Of a stretch of 33,565 nt of DNA, positions 24,198-33,488 are shown piece after piece. Position numbers and translations under genes: made by a program. Below the pieces are notes generated by a model. The model saw only the letters and a list, made by a program, of their open reading frames with translations. It ran no database searches and was not told where the DNA came from. The stretch lies in NCBI GenBank assembly GCA_030746775.1, contig JASLLZ010000024.1:1-33565 (forward strand), written 5' to 3'. Positions within the stretch are counted from its first letter, which is position 1. Every line of letters begins with the position of its first letter. The DNA is from Rhodospirillales bacterium (GTDB lineage Bacteria; Pseudomonadota; Alphaproteobacteria; Rhodospirillales; JASLLZ01).

Positions 24198-24240
24198 GAA
24201 TGACATTCTCAGTGTAGGCCGCCCCCCGAAACCGTGTCAA
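24198..24240 (-). promoter_or_regulatory. Promoter and operator-like palindrome of the CoA-ligase/aldolase operon
   Basis: On the minus strand TTGACA (24235-24240) and TACACT (24211-24216) are 18 bases apart. Two bases past the -10 lies a perfect palindrome GAATG-A-CATTC (24198-24208), over the expected start point, where a repressor would act. The leader to the first ATG is then about 80 bases and AT-rich. No regulator gene of an obvious type adjoins. Confidence 0.6.
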
Positions 24241-24262
24241 CGCTCAGGCCGGCAAACGCACT

Positions 24263-25234
24263 TTACAGGGGCAGAACCGTGCCCCGTCCCTGCTCGCGCG
24301 CCCTTTGGTAGATCACCGCCGCCACCGCCATGTCGGGAAGCGCCATGCCGGGATGGATGAAAATCGTCCGATCGTCGGCCGACCGGCGCCCGGGATGGAC
24401 AGCGCCGATCAATTCCGCAAGATCGGCGTGGAAAGGACCGCTATAAGGGAATCCGCGATCCGTCGGCAGGTGATCCTCCTGCCCATAACTGTCGACGGCG
24501 ATACATTCCACGCATTCGAATCCCGCCGCCTTCCACGAACGGCCCAGGTCGACCATGGTGGCGAAGGCGCCCGGGCCGAGCCAGGCGACCTTGAGGAAGG
24601 GTTTCAGATCAGGGGCCGCCGGGATGGTGGTGACGACGATATCCATGCCCTCGACCGCCAGACGCGCGTCGTCGACGAGGCGCGCCTCAAGGCCGTCGGC
24701 GGCGGCGGCGAAGGCGGCGGCGCTGGCCGGCACGCGGTCGAACACCGCGATCTCTTCAATCGCAAAGGCGCCGCGAAGCGCCGCCAAATGGCCGGCCGCC
24801 TGGACGCCGCTTCCAACGAAGCCGATCCGCTTGCTGTCGCGACGGGCCAGGCGCCGCGCCGCCACCGTGCTCATCGCCGCCGTGCGCGCCGCCGTGATCC
24901 AGGTGCCGTCAAGGAACGCCACGGGCATGCCGCTGACCAGATCGCTAATGACGATCAAGCTGCCCAAATGAGGCAACTTGCGCACCGCGTTGGCGCCGGA
25001 GAGGCCGACCCATTTATGCATCGCCAGGGGCGGATCGCCAAGGGCGCCGGGCATGGAGAGAAAGTGGGCCGCTTCCGGGGCCGGGCGGAAGCTGGTCTTG
25101 GGAATCGCATCGGCGCCACCCGCCGCGGGGCCGGTGAAGACCCCTTCGACCGCCTTTTCGATTTCGGCCAAGGTGACGCCGGTGGCCTCCACCTCGGCGC
25201 GCGAAAGATACAGTAGTTCCTCGCCCAGCCGCAT
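24263..25234 (-). CDS. Ornithine cyclodeaminase / mu-crystallin family protein
   Basis: A 323-residue NAD(P)-dependent family member. The N-terminal part (LLYLSRAEVEATGV; MHKWVGLSG with the substrate-facing Lys) and TAARTAAMSTVAARRLARRDSKRIGFVGSGVQAAGH, with the Rossmann GxGxxA-like loop, are typical. DLGRSWKAAGFE follows where the family has its conserved Asp. Members include ornithine cyclodeaminase, alanine dehydrogenase, ketimine reductase and N-substituted amino-acid dehydrogenases, so activity cannot be fixed. The start ATG at 25234 has GGAGG 13 bases upstream, rather far. It lies 29 bases after glnS on the same strand and may be cotranscribed; the next operon has its own promoter. Confidence 0.85.
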   Translation of the reverse strand: MRLGEELLYLSRAEVEATGVTLAEIEKAVEGVFTGPAAGGADAIPKTSFRPAPEAAHFLSMPGALGDPPLAMHKWVGLSGANAVRKLPHLGSLIVISDLVSGMPVAFLDGTWITAARTAAMSTVAARRLARRDSKRIGFVGSGVQAAGHLAALRGAFAIEEIAVFDRVPASAAAFAAAADGLEARLVDDARLAVEGMDIVVTTIPAAPDLKPFLKVAWLGPGAFATMVDLGRSWKAAGFECVECIAVDSYGQEDHLPTDRGFPYSGPFHADLAELIGAVHPGRRSADDRTIFIHPGMALPDMAVAAVIYQRAREQGRGTVLPL

Positions 25235-25263
25235 GATGATTGTGTTTCCTCCGTTCCGCCGAT

Positions 25264-26973
25264 CTATGCCTTGGGCCTTTCTTTCGCCTGAATCCTTGCC
25301 CAAGTATCGCGCAGGGCGACGGTCCGGTTAAAGACGGGGCGGTCCGCCGACGCATCCGGATCGAGACAGAAATAGCCCTGGCGTTCGAACTGCACCGGCT
25401 CTCCGGGACCCAGGTCCGACAATGCCGGCTCAAGGCGGCATTCGTCGAGCCGAGTCAGGGATTCACCGTTGAGGCCATCGAGGATATCGCCCCCGGCCCC
25501 CGGGTCGGGGCGTTCGAACAGGTGGTCGTAGAGCCGCACCTCGGCGGTCACCGCGTGGGCTGCCGATACCCAATGAAGGGTCGCCTTGACCTTGCGTCCA
25601 TCGGGCGCGTTGCCGCCTTGGGTGGCGGGATCATAGGTGCAGCGCAGTTCGATTACCTCGCCGGCATCGTTCTTGACGACGTCGCGACACGTGATGAAAT
25701 AGGCATAGCGCAGCCGCACTTCGCGCCCCGGCGCCAAGCGGAAGAATTTTCTCGGCGGGTCCTCCATGAAATCGTCGCGCTCGACGTAAAGTTCGCGCGA
25801 GAACGGTACCTTGCGCGTACCGGCAGCGGCGTCTTCGGGATTGTTGATCGCGTCCAGTTCCTCGCTCTCGCCTTCGGGGTAGTTCTCGATAACCACCTTG
25901 AGCGGCCTAAGGACGGCCAGGCGGCGCGGCGCGGTCTTGTTCAACAATTCGCGGGCGCAATGCTCCAACAACGCCACCTCGACCACGTTGTCGCTCTTGG
26001 TGATGCCGACGCGGCCGACGAAATCCCTGATCGCGGCGGCGGGATAGCCGCGCCGCCTCAGACCCGAAAGCGTCGGCATGCGCGGGTCGTCCCAGCCCGC
26101 CACATGGCCGTCTTCGACAAGTTGAACGAGGCGTCGCTTGGAGAGCACGGTGTGGGTCATGTTGAGGCGCGAGAATTCGTACTGGCGCGGCCGCGACGGC
26201 AGCGGAAGGTTATCGGCCAACCAATTATAGAGCGGCCGGTGATCTTCGAATTCGAGGGTACAGAGCGAATGGGTCACGCCCTCGATGGCGTCCGACTGGC
26301 CGTGGGCGAAGTCATAGGTGGGATAGAGGCACCACCCGTCGCCGCTGCGCGGGTGCGACGCGTGGAGGATGCGATAGAGCACCGGATCGCGCAGATTGAT
26401 GTTGCCTGACGCCATGTCGATCTTGGCGCGCAGCACCCGCCGGCCGTCTTCGAATTCGCCGGCCCGCATGCGGCGAAAGAGGTCCAGGTTCTCGTCCACC
26501 GGCCGCTCGCGATAGGGGCTGTCGCGGCCCGGCTCGGTCAAGGTGCCGCGATAGGCACGGATTTCCGCCGCCGAATGATCATCGACAAAAGCCTTGCCGG
26601 CGCTGATCAGATGTTCGGCCCAGCCATAGAGCTGCTCGAAATAATCGGAGGCGAAGTAGAGATGTTCGCCCCAGTCGAAGCCGAGCCAGCGCACGTCTTC
26701 TTGGATGGCGTCGATGTATTCATGCTCTTCCTTGGCCGGGTTGGTGTCGTCGAAGCGCAGATGGCAGCGCCCCCCGAATTCCCGGGCGACGCCGAAGTTC
26801 AGGCACATCGACTTGGCGTGGCCGATGTGGAGATAGCCGTTGGGCTCCGGCGGAAAGCGGGTGACGACGGTCTCTACCCGCCCGGCGCCGAGGTCGTCGC
26901 GCACCACGTCGCGGATAAAGTCTCGGGCCCTTTCGCCGGTCGGGGGAACGTCTTCGCTCATCGGAATTTTCAT
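25264..26973 (-). CDS. glnS: Glutaminyl-tRNA synthetase
   Basis: A 569-residue class I synthetase that charges tRNA-Gln directly. The HIGH motif is in [16 protein letters not shown] (residues 49-52), the KMSKS-equivalent is HTVLSKRRL, and the amino-acid/acceptor region contains [19 protein letters not shown] and [26 protein letters not shown]. The C-terminal beta-barrels for anticodon recognition are complete ([15 protein letters not shown] to [15 protein letters not shown]). Many alphaproteobacteria lack GlnRS and use Glu-tRNA-Gln amidation instead, so it may have been acquired. Start at 26973 or at the internal ATG 26961; neither has a good ribosome binding site. The tRNA-Gln gene ends 13 bases upstream. 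Confidence 0.95.
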   Translation of the reverse strand: MKIPMSEDVPPTGERARDFIRDVVRDDLGAGRVETVVTRFPPEPNGYLHIGHAKSMCLNFGVAREFGGRCHLRFDDTNPAKEEHEYIDAIQEDVRWLGFDWGEHLYFASDYFEQLYGWAEHLISAGKAFVDDHSAAEIRAYRGTLTEPGRDSPYRERPVDENLDLFRRMRAGEFEDGRRVLRAKIDMASGNINLRDPVLYRILHASHPRSGDGWCLYPTYDFAHGQSDAIEGVTHSLCTLEFEDHRPLYNWLADNLPLPSRPRQYEFSRLNMTHTVLSKRRLVQLVEDGHVAGWDDPRMPTLSGLRRRGYPAAAIRDFVGRVGITKSDNVVEVALLEHCARELLNKTAPRRLAVLRPLKVVIENYPEGESEELDAINNPEDAAAGTRKVPFSRELYVERDDFMEDPPRKFFRLAPGREVRLRYAYFITCRDVVKNDAGEVIELRCTYDPATQGGNAPDGRKVKATLHWVSAAHAVTAEVRLYDHLFERPDPGAGGDILDGLNGESLTRLDECRLEPALSDLGPGEPVQFERQGYFCLDPDASADRPVFNRTVALRDTWARIQAKERPKA

Positions 26974-26986
26974 GAATCACGAACAA

Positions 26987-27060
26987 TGGCTGGGGCGCAG
27001 GGATTCGAACCCCGATTACTCGGTCCAGAGCCGAGCGTAATACCATTATACGACGCCCCA
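26987..27060 (-). tRNA. tRNA-Gln (anticodon CUG)
   Basis: A 74-base cloverleaf with encoded CCA. The acceptor stem is TGGGGCG / CGCCCCA, with discriminator G then CCA. The anticodon arm is CTCGG-CTCTGGA-CCGAG, with anticodon CTG read on the minus strand (27026-27028). The T arm has GGTTCGAATCC. U1-A72 and G73 match identity elements used by E. coli GlnRS. It lies directly upstream of glnS on the same strand. Confidence 0.95.
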
Positions 27061-27191
27061 TTGGACTTGCGGCGGCTATGATTACCCGACTTGCCGGGCG
27101 ATGAACAGGACCTTTCGCGGTGGATGCCTTCTGGGCTATCCTGGGTCGAAACCGAAGAAACGCAAAAATCGCGATAGGGGAGGCTGGCGCC

Positions 27192-28229
27192 GTGGACCAG
27201 GGTCGGGCCAAGGAGAGTTATGGACCTTGCCGGCCGCGCCGGCGGACGGGTCCTCGCCGACCCGTTTACGGCGCCATCGACCTTGGCACCAACAACTGCC
27301 GCATGCTGATGGCTCGGCCGACCTATAACGGCTTCCGCGTCGTCGGGTCGTTCTCGCGCATCGTGCGCCTGGGCGAGGGGCTGACCAACACCGGCCGCCT
27401 GGACGACGGCGCCATCGAACGCACCATCGCCGCCCTGGGGGTCTGCGCCGAGAGGATGCGCGACCGTGCCGCCAGTCGCGTCCGGGGCGTCGCCACCGAG
27501 GCCTGTCGTGTCGCCGTCAACGGCAAAGCCTTCCTGGACCAGGTGAAGGCCGAGACGGGTCTCGACCTGCAAACCATCTCGGCCGGCGAGGAAGCCGACC
27601 TGACCCTCGCCGGGTGCTCCGCCCTCCTCGATGGGCAGCGCCCGCGCGCCCTGGTCTTCGACATCGGCGGCGGCAGCACCGAGGTCATGTGGACCAAGTG
27701 TTCGGAAAGGGGAAAGACGAAGATTCTGGACATGCTGTCCCTTCCCTACGGTGTCGTCAGCCTGGCCGAACAGTACGATGGCGAGTCCCTGACCGGCCCG
27801 GCCTACGAAGATATCGTCGAACGCGTCACCGACGACCTGGCCTCCTTCGACGACCGCAACGGCATCACCGGCCAGGTTGCGGGCGACCAAGTGCAGATGC
27901 TGGGAACGTCGGGCACCGTGACCACGGTGGGGGCGTTTCATCTGGGACTGGCGCGCTACGGCCGGGCGCGGGTGGACGGCCTTGTCGTCGATCGGCAAAG
28001 CGTCGCCAAGGTTTGCCGCCGGCTCGCGGCGATGGACTACGCCAGCCGCGTCGATCATTCCTGCATCGGCGCCCAGAGGGCCGACCTGGTGGTCGTCGGC
28101 TGCGCCGTCCTGGAGGCCATCTGCCGGCGCTGGCCGGCGAAACGCGTGCGGGTCGCCGATCGCGGCATCCGCGAGGGCCTGCTCACCGGCATGATGGCCG
28201 AAGAAGCCACCCAGGCGCGGATTTCGTGA
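27192..28229 (+). CDS. Ppx/GppA family phosphatase (exopolyphosphatase-like)
   Basis: A 345-residue member of the sugar-kinase/actin-fold phosphatases that hydrolyse polyphosphate or pppGpp. The phosphate-1 loop is YGAIDLGTNNCRMLMA, followed by SRIVRLGEGLTNTGRL, ATEACRVAVNG, the catalytic Glu in ISAGEEADL, and FDIGGGSTEVMW as second loop; GTSGTVTTVGAF closes the site. It lacks the C-terminal HD-like extension of long Ppx. GTG 27192 is chosen because GGGGAGG lies eight bases upstream; an ATG at 27120 is in frame but unsupported. It overlaps the rlmE start by GTGA and opens a housekeeping run. Confidence 0.88.
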   Translation: MDQGRAKESYGPCRPRRRTGPRRPVYGAIDLGTNNCRMLMARPTYNGFRVVGSFSRIVRLGEGLTNTGRLDDGAIERTIAALGVCAERMRDRAASRVRGVATEACRVAVNGKAFLDQVKAETGLDLQTISAGEEADLTLAGCSALLDGQRPRALVFDIGGGSTEVMWTKCSERGKTKILDMLSLPYGVVSLAEQYDGESLTGPAYEDIVERVTDDLASFDDRNGITGQVAGDQVQMLGTSGTVTTVGAFHLGLARYGRARVDGLVVDRQSVAKVCRRLAAMDYASRVDHSCIGAQRADLVVVGCAVLEAICRRWPAKRVRVADRGIREGLLTGMMAEEATQARIS

Positions 28230-28957
28230 GCCGGGGCCGGGATGGTAAGGGGCAGGGTCGGAGCCGGCGGATAGCGAAGCCCGGCGGGCGGCGCATGAGT
28301 CAACGCGTGAAAACGGCCAAGGGCCGCAAGATTTCCTCCACCCGCTGGCTGCGCCGTCAGTTCAATGACCCTTACGTCGCCGAGGCGCGGCGCGCCGGTT
28401 ATCGTTCACGGGCCGCTTTCAAGCTCATCGAACTCGACGACCGCTTTCATTTTCTAAGCCCCGGGGGATGCGTGGTCGACCTGGGCGCGGCGCCGGGGGG
28501 CTGGACCCAGGTGGCGGTCGAGCGAACCAGGGCCGGACAAAGCGGCGGCGGCCGGGTGGTGGCCATCGACGTCACCGAAATCGACCCCGTGGCGGGCGCC
28601 GTCGTCCTCCACCGCGACTTCCTCGATGGCGACGCCCCAAAGGCGTTGCGCCAAGCGCTGGCCGGGCCGGCCGACGTTGTGCTGAGCGACATGGCGGCGC
28701 CCGCCACCGGCCACGCGGCGACCGATCATCTGCGCGTTATCGGCCTGGTGGAAGCGGCATTGGCCTTCGCCGCCGAGGTTCTGGCGCCGGGCGGCGCCTT
28801 TGTCGCCAAGGTGCTGCAAGGCGGCACCGAACAGGCGCTTTTGGCCCGCATCAAGCGCTTGTTCGCCACCGTCAAGCACGCCAAGCCACCGTCCAGCCGT
28901 TCCGGCTCGGCGGAAATGTATGTCGTCGCCCAGGGGTTTCGGGGCGCCGCCAAATAA
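28226..28957 (+). CDS. rlmE: 23S rRNA (uridine-2552-2'-O)-methyltransferase RlmE
   Basis: A 243-residue FtsJ-family enzyme methylating U2552 in the ribosomal A-loop. The SAM site is GGCVVDLGAAPGGWTQVAVE. The K-D-K catalytic set is visible: Lys in YRSRAAFKLIELDD, Asp in VLSDMAAPATGH, Lys in FVAKVLQGG, with SRSGSAEMYVVAQGF at the end. The GTG start at 28226 overlaps the ppx stop (GTGA) and adds a basic N-terminus of 23 residues, usual in alphaproteobacterial RlmE; the alternative ATG at 28295 gives 220 residues. Neither has a strong ribosome binding site. Confidence 0.9.
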   Translation: MSRGRDGKGQGRSRRIAKPGGRRMSQRVKTAKGRKISSTRWLRRQFNDPYVAEARRAGYRSRAAFKLIELDDRFHFLSPGGCVVDLGAAPGGWTQVAVERTRAGQSGGGRVVAIDVTEIDPVAGAVVLHRDFLDGDAPKALRQALAGPADVVLSDMAAPATGHAATDHLRVIGLVEAALAFAAEVLAPGGAFVAKVLQGGTEQALLARIKRLFATVKHAKPPSSRSGSAEMYVVAQGFRGAAK

Positions 28958-28985
28958 GTCCACCGACTTGGCGCGGCGATGCGCC

Positions 28986-29013
28986 TTGGCATGGGGCCGG
29001 GGATGTGTAAGAT
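28986..29013 (+). promoter_or_regulatory. Probable sigma-70-type promoter of guaB
   Basis: TTGGCA (28986-28991) and TAAGAT (29008-29013) are 16 bases apart, 30 bases before the guaB ATG. This suggests guaB can be transcribed independently of ppx-rlmE. Confidence 0.5.
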
Positions 29014-29043
29014 ACGCCTCCTGACTGCGCGGGCGAGGGCGGC

Positions 29044-30519
29044 ATGAACATACCTGAGGCTTTTACTTTCGACGATGTGCTTCTGGTTCCCGCCCACTCC
29101 AGCGTCCTGCCCTCGGAAACGTCCACCCAGTCGCGCCTGACCCGGACCATAGAGCTTGGCATCCCGGTGCTGTCGGCCGCCATGGATACGGTGACCGAGG
29201 GACGCCTGGCTATCGTCATGGCCCAGCTGGGCGGCATCGGGGTGATTCACAAGAACATGGAGCCCGAAGCCCAGGCGGCCGAGGTGCGCAAGGTGAAGAA
29301 GTTCGAATCGGGCATGGTGATCAACCCCTTGACCATTCATCCCGGCGCTACCCTGGCCGAAGCCCTCAATCTCATGCAGTCCCACCAGATTTCGGGCGTA
29401 CCGGTGGTCGAGGCCGACAATGGCCGCCTGGTCGGCATCCTTACCAACCGCGACGTGCGTTTTGCCACCGACCCCGAGGAACCGGTCAGCGAGCTGATGA
29501 CCCGTCACAGCGACGATAAGCCCTTGGTCACCGTCAGCGAAACGGTCGACCGCGAGGAAGCCAAGCGCCTGTTGCATCAATTCCGAATCGAGAAGCTTTT
29601 GGTGGTCGACGACGAATTCCGTTGCATCGGCCTGGTGACCGTGAAGGACATCGAAAAGGCACAACGCTTTCCCAATGCCAGCAAGGACGACAAGGGCCGG
29701 CTCAGAACGGCGGCGGCGACGGGCGTCGACGACGCCGGGTTCGCGCGCACCGAAGCCCTGATCGACGCCGAGGTCGACGTCGTCGTCATCGATACGGCCC
29801 ATGGCCATTCCAAGGGCGTCATGAAATCGGTCGAGCGCGTCAAGAAATTGAGCAACTCGGTTCAGGTGATGGCCGGAAACGTCGCCACCGCCGACGGCGC
29901 CAAGGCCCTGATCGACGCCGGGGCCGATGCCGTCAAGGTCGGCATCGGTCCGGGCTCGATCTGTACGACGAGAGTCGTGGCCGGCGTCGGCGTGCCACAG
30001 TTCACCGCCATCCATGATGCGGCCGAGGTCTGCCGGGCCAACGATATTCCCCTGATCGCCGACGGCGGCATCAAATATTCGGGCGATGTGGCCAAGGCCA
30101 TCGCCGCGGGCGCCGACTGCGTCATGATCGGATCCTTGCTTGCCGGCACCGACGAAAGCCCGGGCGAGGTCTTCCTCTTTCAAGGGCGGTCGTACAAGGC
30201 CTATCGCGGAATGGGGTCGATCGGCGCCATGGCGCGGGGCTCCGCCGACCGCTACTTCCAACAAGAGGTGGCCGACAACCTGAAGCTGGTGCCCGAGGGC
30301 GTCGAGGGGCGCGTCCCCTACAAGGGACCCGCCGCCAACGTCGTTCATCAGTTGGTCGGCGGACTTCAGGCGGCCATGGGATACACGGGCAACCGCGCCA
30401 TCGCCGAGATGCAGACCAACTGCGTGTTCCGCCGCGCCAGCACGGCCGGCCTTCGCGAGAGCCACGTCCACGATGTCACGGTGACGCGTGAGCCGCCCAA
30501 CTACCGGGTCGATACCTGA
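29044..30519 (+). CDS. guaB: IMP dehydrogenase
   Basis: A 491-residue enzyme oxidising IMP to XMP with NAD+, the committed step of GMP synthesis. N-terminal [17 protein letters not shown] and [11 protein letters not shown] begin the barrel. A pair of CBS domains (about 95-205: [38 protein letters not shown]) is inserted, as usual. The catalytic loop [20 protein letters not shown] holds Cys307, and the flap has [20 protein letters not shown]. Length is normal. It is followed after 15 bases by rsmB and then guaA, so both GMP-specific steps are encoded together. Confidence 0.97.
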   Translation: MNIPEAFTFDDVLLVPAHSSVLPSETSTQSRLTRTIELGIPVLSAAMDTVTEGRLAIVMAQLGGIGVIHKNMEPEAQAAEVRKVKKFESGMVINPLTIHPGATLAEALNLMQSHQISGVPVVEADNGRLVGILTNRDVRFATDPEEPVSELMTRHSDDKPLVTVSETVDREEAKRLLHQFRIEKLLVVDDEFRCIGLVTVKDIEKAQRFPNASKDDKGRLRTAAATGVDDAGFARTEALIDAEVDVVVIDTAHGHSKGVMKSVERVKKLSNSVQVMAGNVATADGAKALIDAGADAVKVGIGPGSICTTRVVAGVGVPQFTAIHDAAEVCRANDIPLIADGGIKYSGDVAKAIAAGADCVMIGSLLAGTDESPGEVFLFQGRSYKAYRGMGSIGAMARGSADRYFQQEVADNLKLVPEGVEGRVPYKGPAANVVHQLVGGLQAAMGYTGNRAIAEMQTNCVFRRASTAGLRESHVHDVTVTREPPNYRVDT

Positions 30520-30534
30520 CCGCGAAGGCCGGCC

Positions 30535-31857
30535 ATGATCCCAGGCGCCCGCCTGCAAGCGGCCATCGAGCTTTGTCAGCACATCGAGACGGCGACGGAA
30601 CCGGCCGACGCCGTTCGCGCGCGCTATTTCCGCCGCCGCCGTTATGTCGGCGCCAAGGACCGCAGGGCCATCACCGAGCGCGTTTTCAATCTCGTCCGCC
30701 GCCGCGCCCGCCTGGACTGGTGGATCGCCCGCGCCGCCTCGGACTTGGCGCCCTCGCCGCGCCACCGCGTGGTCGCCGACCTGGCCCTCGGCGGCGGCGC
30801 CCGGCCCGACGAAATCGCCCGGCTGTTCGACGGGCAACAATACTGTCCCGCCACCCTCGATAGACATGAATTCACCTTGGCCCAAGGCCTTGCGGGACAG
30901 CCCCTGAACCACCCCGAGATGCCGGACTGGGTAGGCCTGGAATACCCCGAATGGCTGGATCCTTCCCTGCGCCAGTTGTGGGGCCCGGGGTTGAAGGCCG
31001 AGATGGAGGCCTTCAACCGGCCGGCGGCGCTCGACCTGCGCGTAAACACCGGCCTGGCAACCGTCGACGAGGCCCGCGAGGCCCTGGCAGCGGACGGCGT
31101 AGAGGCGCTGCCGACGCCCTTGTCGCCGATCGGCCTGCGCCTCGAAGCCCGCCCCAATCTGGGCGGCATGGCGGCCTTCCGTCAGGGACTGATCGAGGTT
31201 CAGGACGAAGGCTCGCAACTGATTGCCCTGCTGGCCGACGCCCGGCCCGGCATGACCGTCGTCGATTACTGTGCCGGCGCCGGCGGCAAGACCCTGGCCC
31301 TGGCCGCCGCCATGACCCGGGACGGGCAATTGGACGGCACCCTCACTGCCTGCGACGTCTCCGCCGGCCGGCTGCGGCGCATGGAGGACCGCTTGAAACG
31401 GGCCCGGGTAAAAGGCGTCGAAGGCCGCCTGCTCGATGAAGCCGGGGATACTTGGATCGAAGAACGGGCCGCATCGGCCGACCGGGTGCTCCTCGACGCG
31501 CCGTGCAGCGCCACCGGAACCTGGCGGCGCCGCCCCGACGCCCGCTGGCGGCTCACGGCGGATGACGTCGGGGCCGAGTGCGAACGCCAGCGCCGCCTGT
31601 TGGACACCGCCCAAGGCCTGGTCAGGCCAGGCGGGCGGCTGGTCTACGCCACCTGTTCCGTCCTGGAGCGGGAAAACGAGCAGCCGGTCGCCGACTTCCT
31701 TGGCCGCCACCCGGACTTCGCCGTCCTCGACTGCGCCCGGTTATGGCGCCAGATACTTGCCGCCCCCTGCCCCGTCGACGGCCCATTCCTCAGACTCAGC
31801 CCGGCGGCGACACAAACCGATGGATTCTTCGTGGCCATCCTCGAACATCGAGCCTGA
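30535..31857 (+). CDS. rsmB: RsmB-like 16S rRNA (cytosine-C5)-methyltransferase
   Basis: A 440-residue SAM-dependent RNA m5C methyltransferase of the NOP2/Sun family. An N-terminal helical NusB-like part (about 1-130, with [20 protein letters not shown]) precedes the catalytic domain: [17 protein letters not shown] binds [18 protein letters not shown] carries the first cysteine and [12 protein letters not shown] the second, which acts as nucleophile or release residue. NusB-like plus Rossmann parts indicate RsmB, although the N-terminal part is divergent. It sits between guaB and guaA, an arrangement seen in other alphaproteobacteria. Confidence 0.87.
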   Translation: MIPGARLQAAIELCQHIETATEPADAVRARYFRRRRYVGAKDRRAITERVFNLVRRRARLDWWIARAASDLAPSPRHRVVADLALGGGARPDEIARLFDGQQYCPATLDRHEFTLAQGLAGQPLNHPEMPDWVGLEYPEWLDPSLRQLWGPGLKAEMEAFNRPAALDLRVNTGLATVDEAREALAADGVEALPTPLSPIGLRLEARPNLGGMAAFRQGLIEVQDEGSQLIALLADARPGMTVVDYCAGAGGKTLALAAAMTRDGQLDGTLTACDVSAGRLRRMEDRLKRARVKGVEGRLLDEAGDTWIEERAASADRVLLDAPCSATGTWRRRPDARWRLTADDVGAECERQRRLLDTAQGLVRPGGRLVYATCSVLERENEQPVADFLGRHPDFAVLDCARLWRQILAAPCPVDGPFLRLSPAATQTDGFFVAILEHRA

Positions 31858-31900
31858 AGCCCTGGTGACGGTTCCGCCGATGGGGTATGGTCGCGCTCCC

Positions 31901-33451
31901 ATGACCGAGCGTGTTCTCATCATCGACTTCGGCTCCCAGGTGACCCAGCTCATTGCGCGGCGGGTGCGCGAAAGCGGCGTCTATTGCGAGATCCATCCCT
32001 TCAACCTGGTGAGCGATACCTTCCTCGACGATTTCGCGCCCAAGGCCATCATTCTATCCGGCGGCCCGGCCTCGGTAATCGAGGCCGGAAGCGCCCGCGC
32101 GCCCGATCGGGTGTTCGAGATGGGGGTGCCGGTCCTGGGCATCTGCTACGGCCAGCAGGCCATGGTGGCGCAGCTCGGCGGCGAAGTGGAGGCTTCGGAT
32201 CACCGCGAGTTCGGCCGTGCCTTCGTCGACGTGACCGGTGATTGCGCCTTGTTCGATGGCGTGTGGCAGGTTGGCGACCGCGAACAGGTGTGGATGAGCC
32301 ACGGCGACCGAGTCATCGCCTTGCCCGAGGGGTTCCGGGTCGTCGGGGTCTCCGACGGCTCGCCTTTCGCCGCCATCGCCGACGACGAGCGGCGGTTCTA
32401 CGGCCTCATGTTTCACCCCGAGGTCGTGCACACCCCCCACGGCGCCGGTCTGCTGCGGAACTTCACCCACCGGGTTGCGGGCTGCACGGGTGATTGGACC
32501 ATGGCCGCCTTCCTGGAGCACGAAACCGAAAAGGTCCGCGCCCAGGTCGGCCGGGGCCGGATCATCTGCGGGCTTTCGGGGGGCGTCGATTCATCGGTCG
32601 TGGCGGCGCTTCTGCACCATGCCATTGGCGAGCAGCTTACCTGCGTCTTCGTCGACACCGGGCTGTTGCGCCAGGGCGAAGCCGCCGAGGTGGTGGATTT
32701 GTTCCGCGAGCACTACAACATCCCCCTGGTCCACAGCGATGCATCGGCGCTGTTCCTCGAACGGCTGGCGGGGGTGACGGACCCTGAGGACAAACGCAAG
32801 ATCATCGGCGCCACCTTCATCGACGTCTTCGACGACGAGGCAAAAAAAGCCGGCGGGGCCGACTTCCTGGCCCAGGGCACCCTTTACCCCGACGTCATCG
32901 AATCGGTCTCGTTTTCCGGTGGGCCGTCGGTGACCATCAAGTCCCACCACAATGTCGGCGGCCTGCCCGAGCGCATGAACCTGGCCCTGGTCGAGCCGCT
33001 GCGCGAGTTGTTCAAGGACGAGGTCCGCATACTGGGCCGCGAGTTGGGCCTGCCCGACAGCGTGGTCGGCCGCCACCCCTTCCCGGGCCCGGGACTGGCC
33101 ATCCGCGTTCCCGGCGAGGTGACGCAAGACAAAATCGACATCCTGCGCCGCGCCGACGCCATTTTTCTCGAGGAAATCCGCGCCGCCGGCCTTTACGACG
33201 CCATATGGCAGGCCTTTGCGGTGCTGTTGCCGGTACAGTCCGTGGGCGTGATGGGCGATGCGCGCACCTATGAATACGTCTGCGCCTTGCGCGCCGTCAC
33301 ATCGGTGGACGGCATGACCGCCGATTACTATCCCTTCGATCATGCCTTCCTGGGCCGCGTGGCGGGACGCATCATCAACGAGGGAAAGGGCATCAACCGG
33401 GTAGTCTACGACGTCACCTCGAAACCCCCCGGCACCATCGAGTGGGAATAG
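31901..33451 (+). CDS. guaA: GMP synthase (glutamine-hydrolysing)
   Basis: A 516-residue enzyme converting XMP to GMP. The glutamine amidotransferase domain (1-190) shows Cys82 in GICYGQQAM and the His/Glu of MFHPEVVHT. The ATP pyrophosphatase domain has the P-loop [11 protein letters not shown], and the dimerisation domain includes [18 protein letters not shown] and ends [17 protein letters not shown], the invariant GuaA terminus. The start at 31901 gives the normal [13 protein letters not shown]; the frame stays open upstream inside rsmB, which is a shadow. No ribosome binding site of note. No strong terminator follows; GTTAG/CTAAC near 33451-33466 is a weak stem. Confidence 0.97.
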   Translation: MTERVLIIDFGSQVTQLIARRVRESGVYCEIHPFNLVSDTFLDDFAPKAIILSGGPASVIEAGSARAPDRVFEMGVPVLGICYGQQAMVAQLGGEVEASDHREFGRAFVDVTGDCALFDGVWQVGDREQVWMSHGDRVIALPEGFRVVGVSDGSPFAAIADDERRFYGLMFHPEVVHTPHGAGLLRNFTHRVAGCTGDWTMAAFLEHETEKVRAQVGRGRIICGLSGGVDSSVVAALLHHAIGEQLTCVFVDTGLLRQGEAAEVVDLFREHYNIPLVHSDASALFLERLAGVTDPEDKRKIIGATFIDVFDDEAKKAGGADFLAQGTLYPDVIESVSFSGGPSVTIKSHHNVGGLPERMNLALVEPLRELFKDEVRILGRELGLPDSVVGRHPFPGPGLAIRVPGEVTQDKIDILRRADAIFLEEIRAAGLYDAIWQAFAVLLPVQSVGVMGDARTYEYVCALRAVTSVDGMTADYYPFDHAFLGRVAGRIINEGKGINRVVYDVTSKPPGTIEWE

Positions 33452-33488
33452 TTAGTAACTCCTAACTCGTTGATAATAAACAATCTAT

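Noticed and set aside
28726-31710. A 994-codon open frame on the minus strand opposite rlmE, guaB and rsmB
   Set aside because: It lies opposite three clear conserved genes, its product is low-complexity Gly/Asp/Val-rich with no family signal, and long antisense frames are expected in high-GC DNA with strong codon bias. The same applies to long frames opposite flgE, fdh1A and cheA.
31436-31900. Longer guaA reading starting inside rsmB
   Set aside because: It is the out-of-frame shadow of rsmB; GuaA homology begins exactly at ATG 31901.
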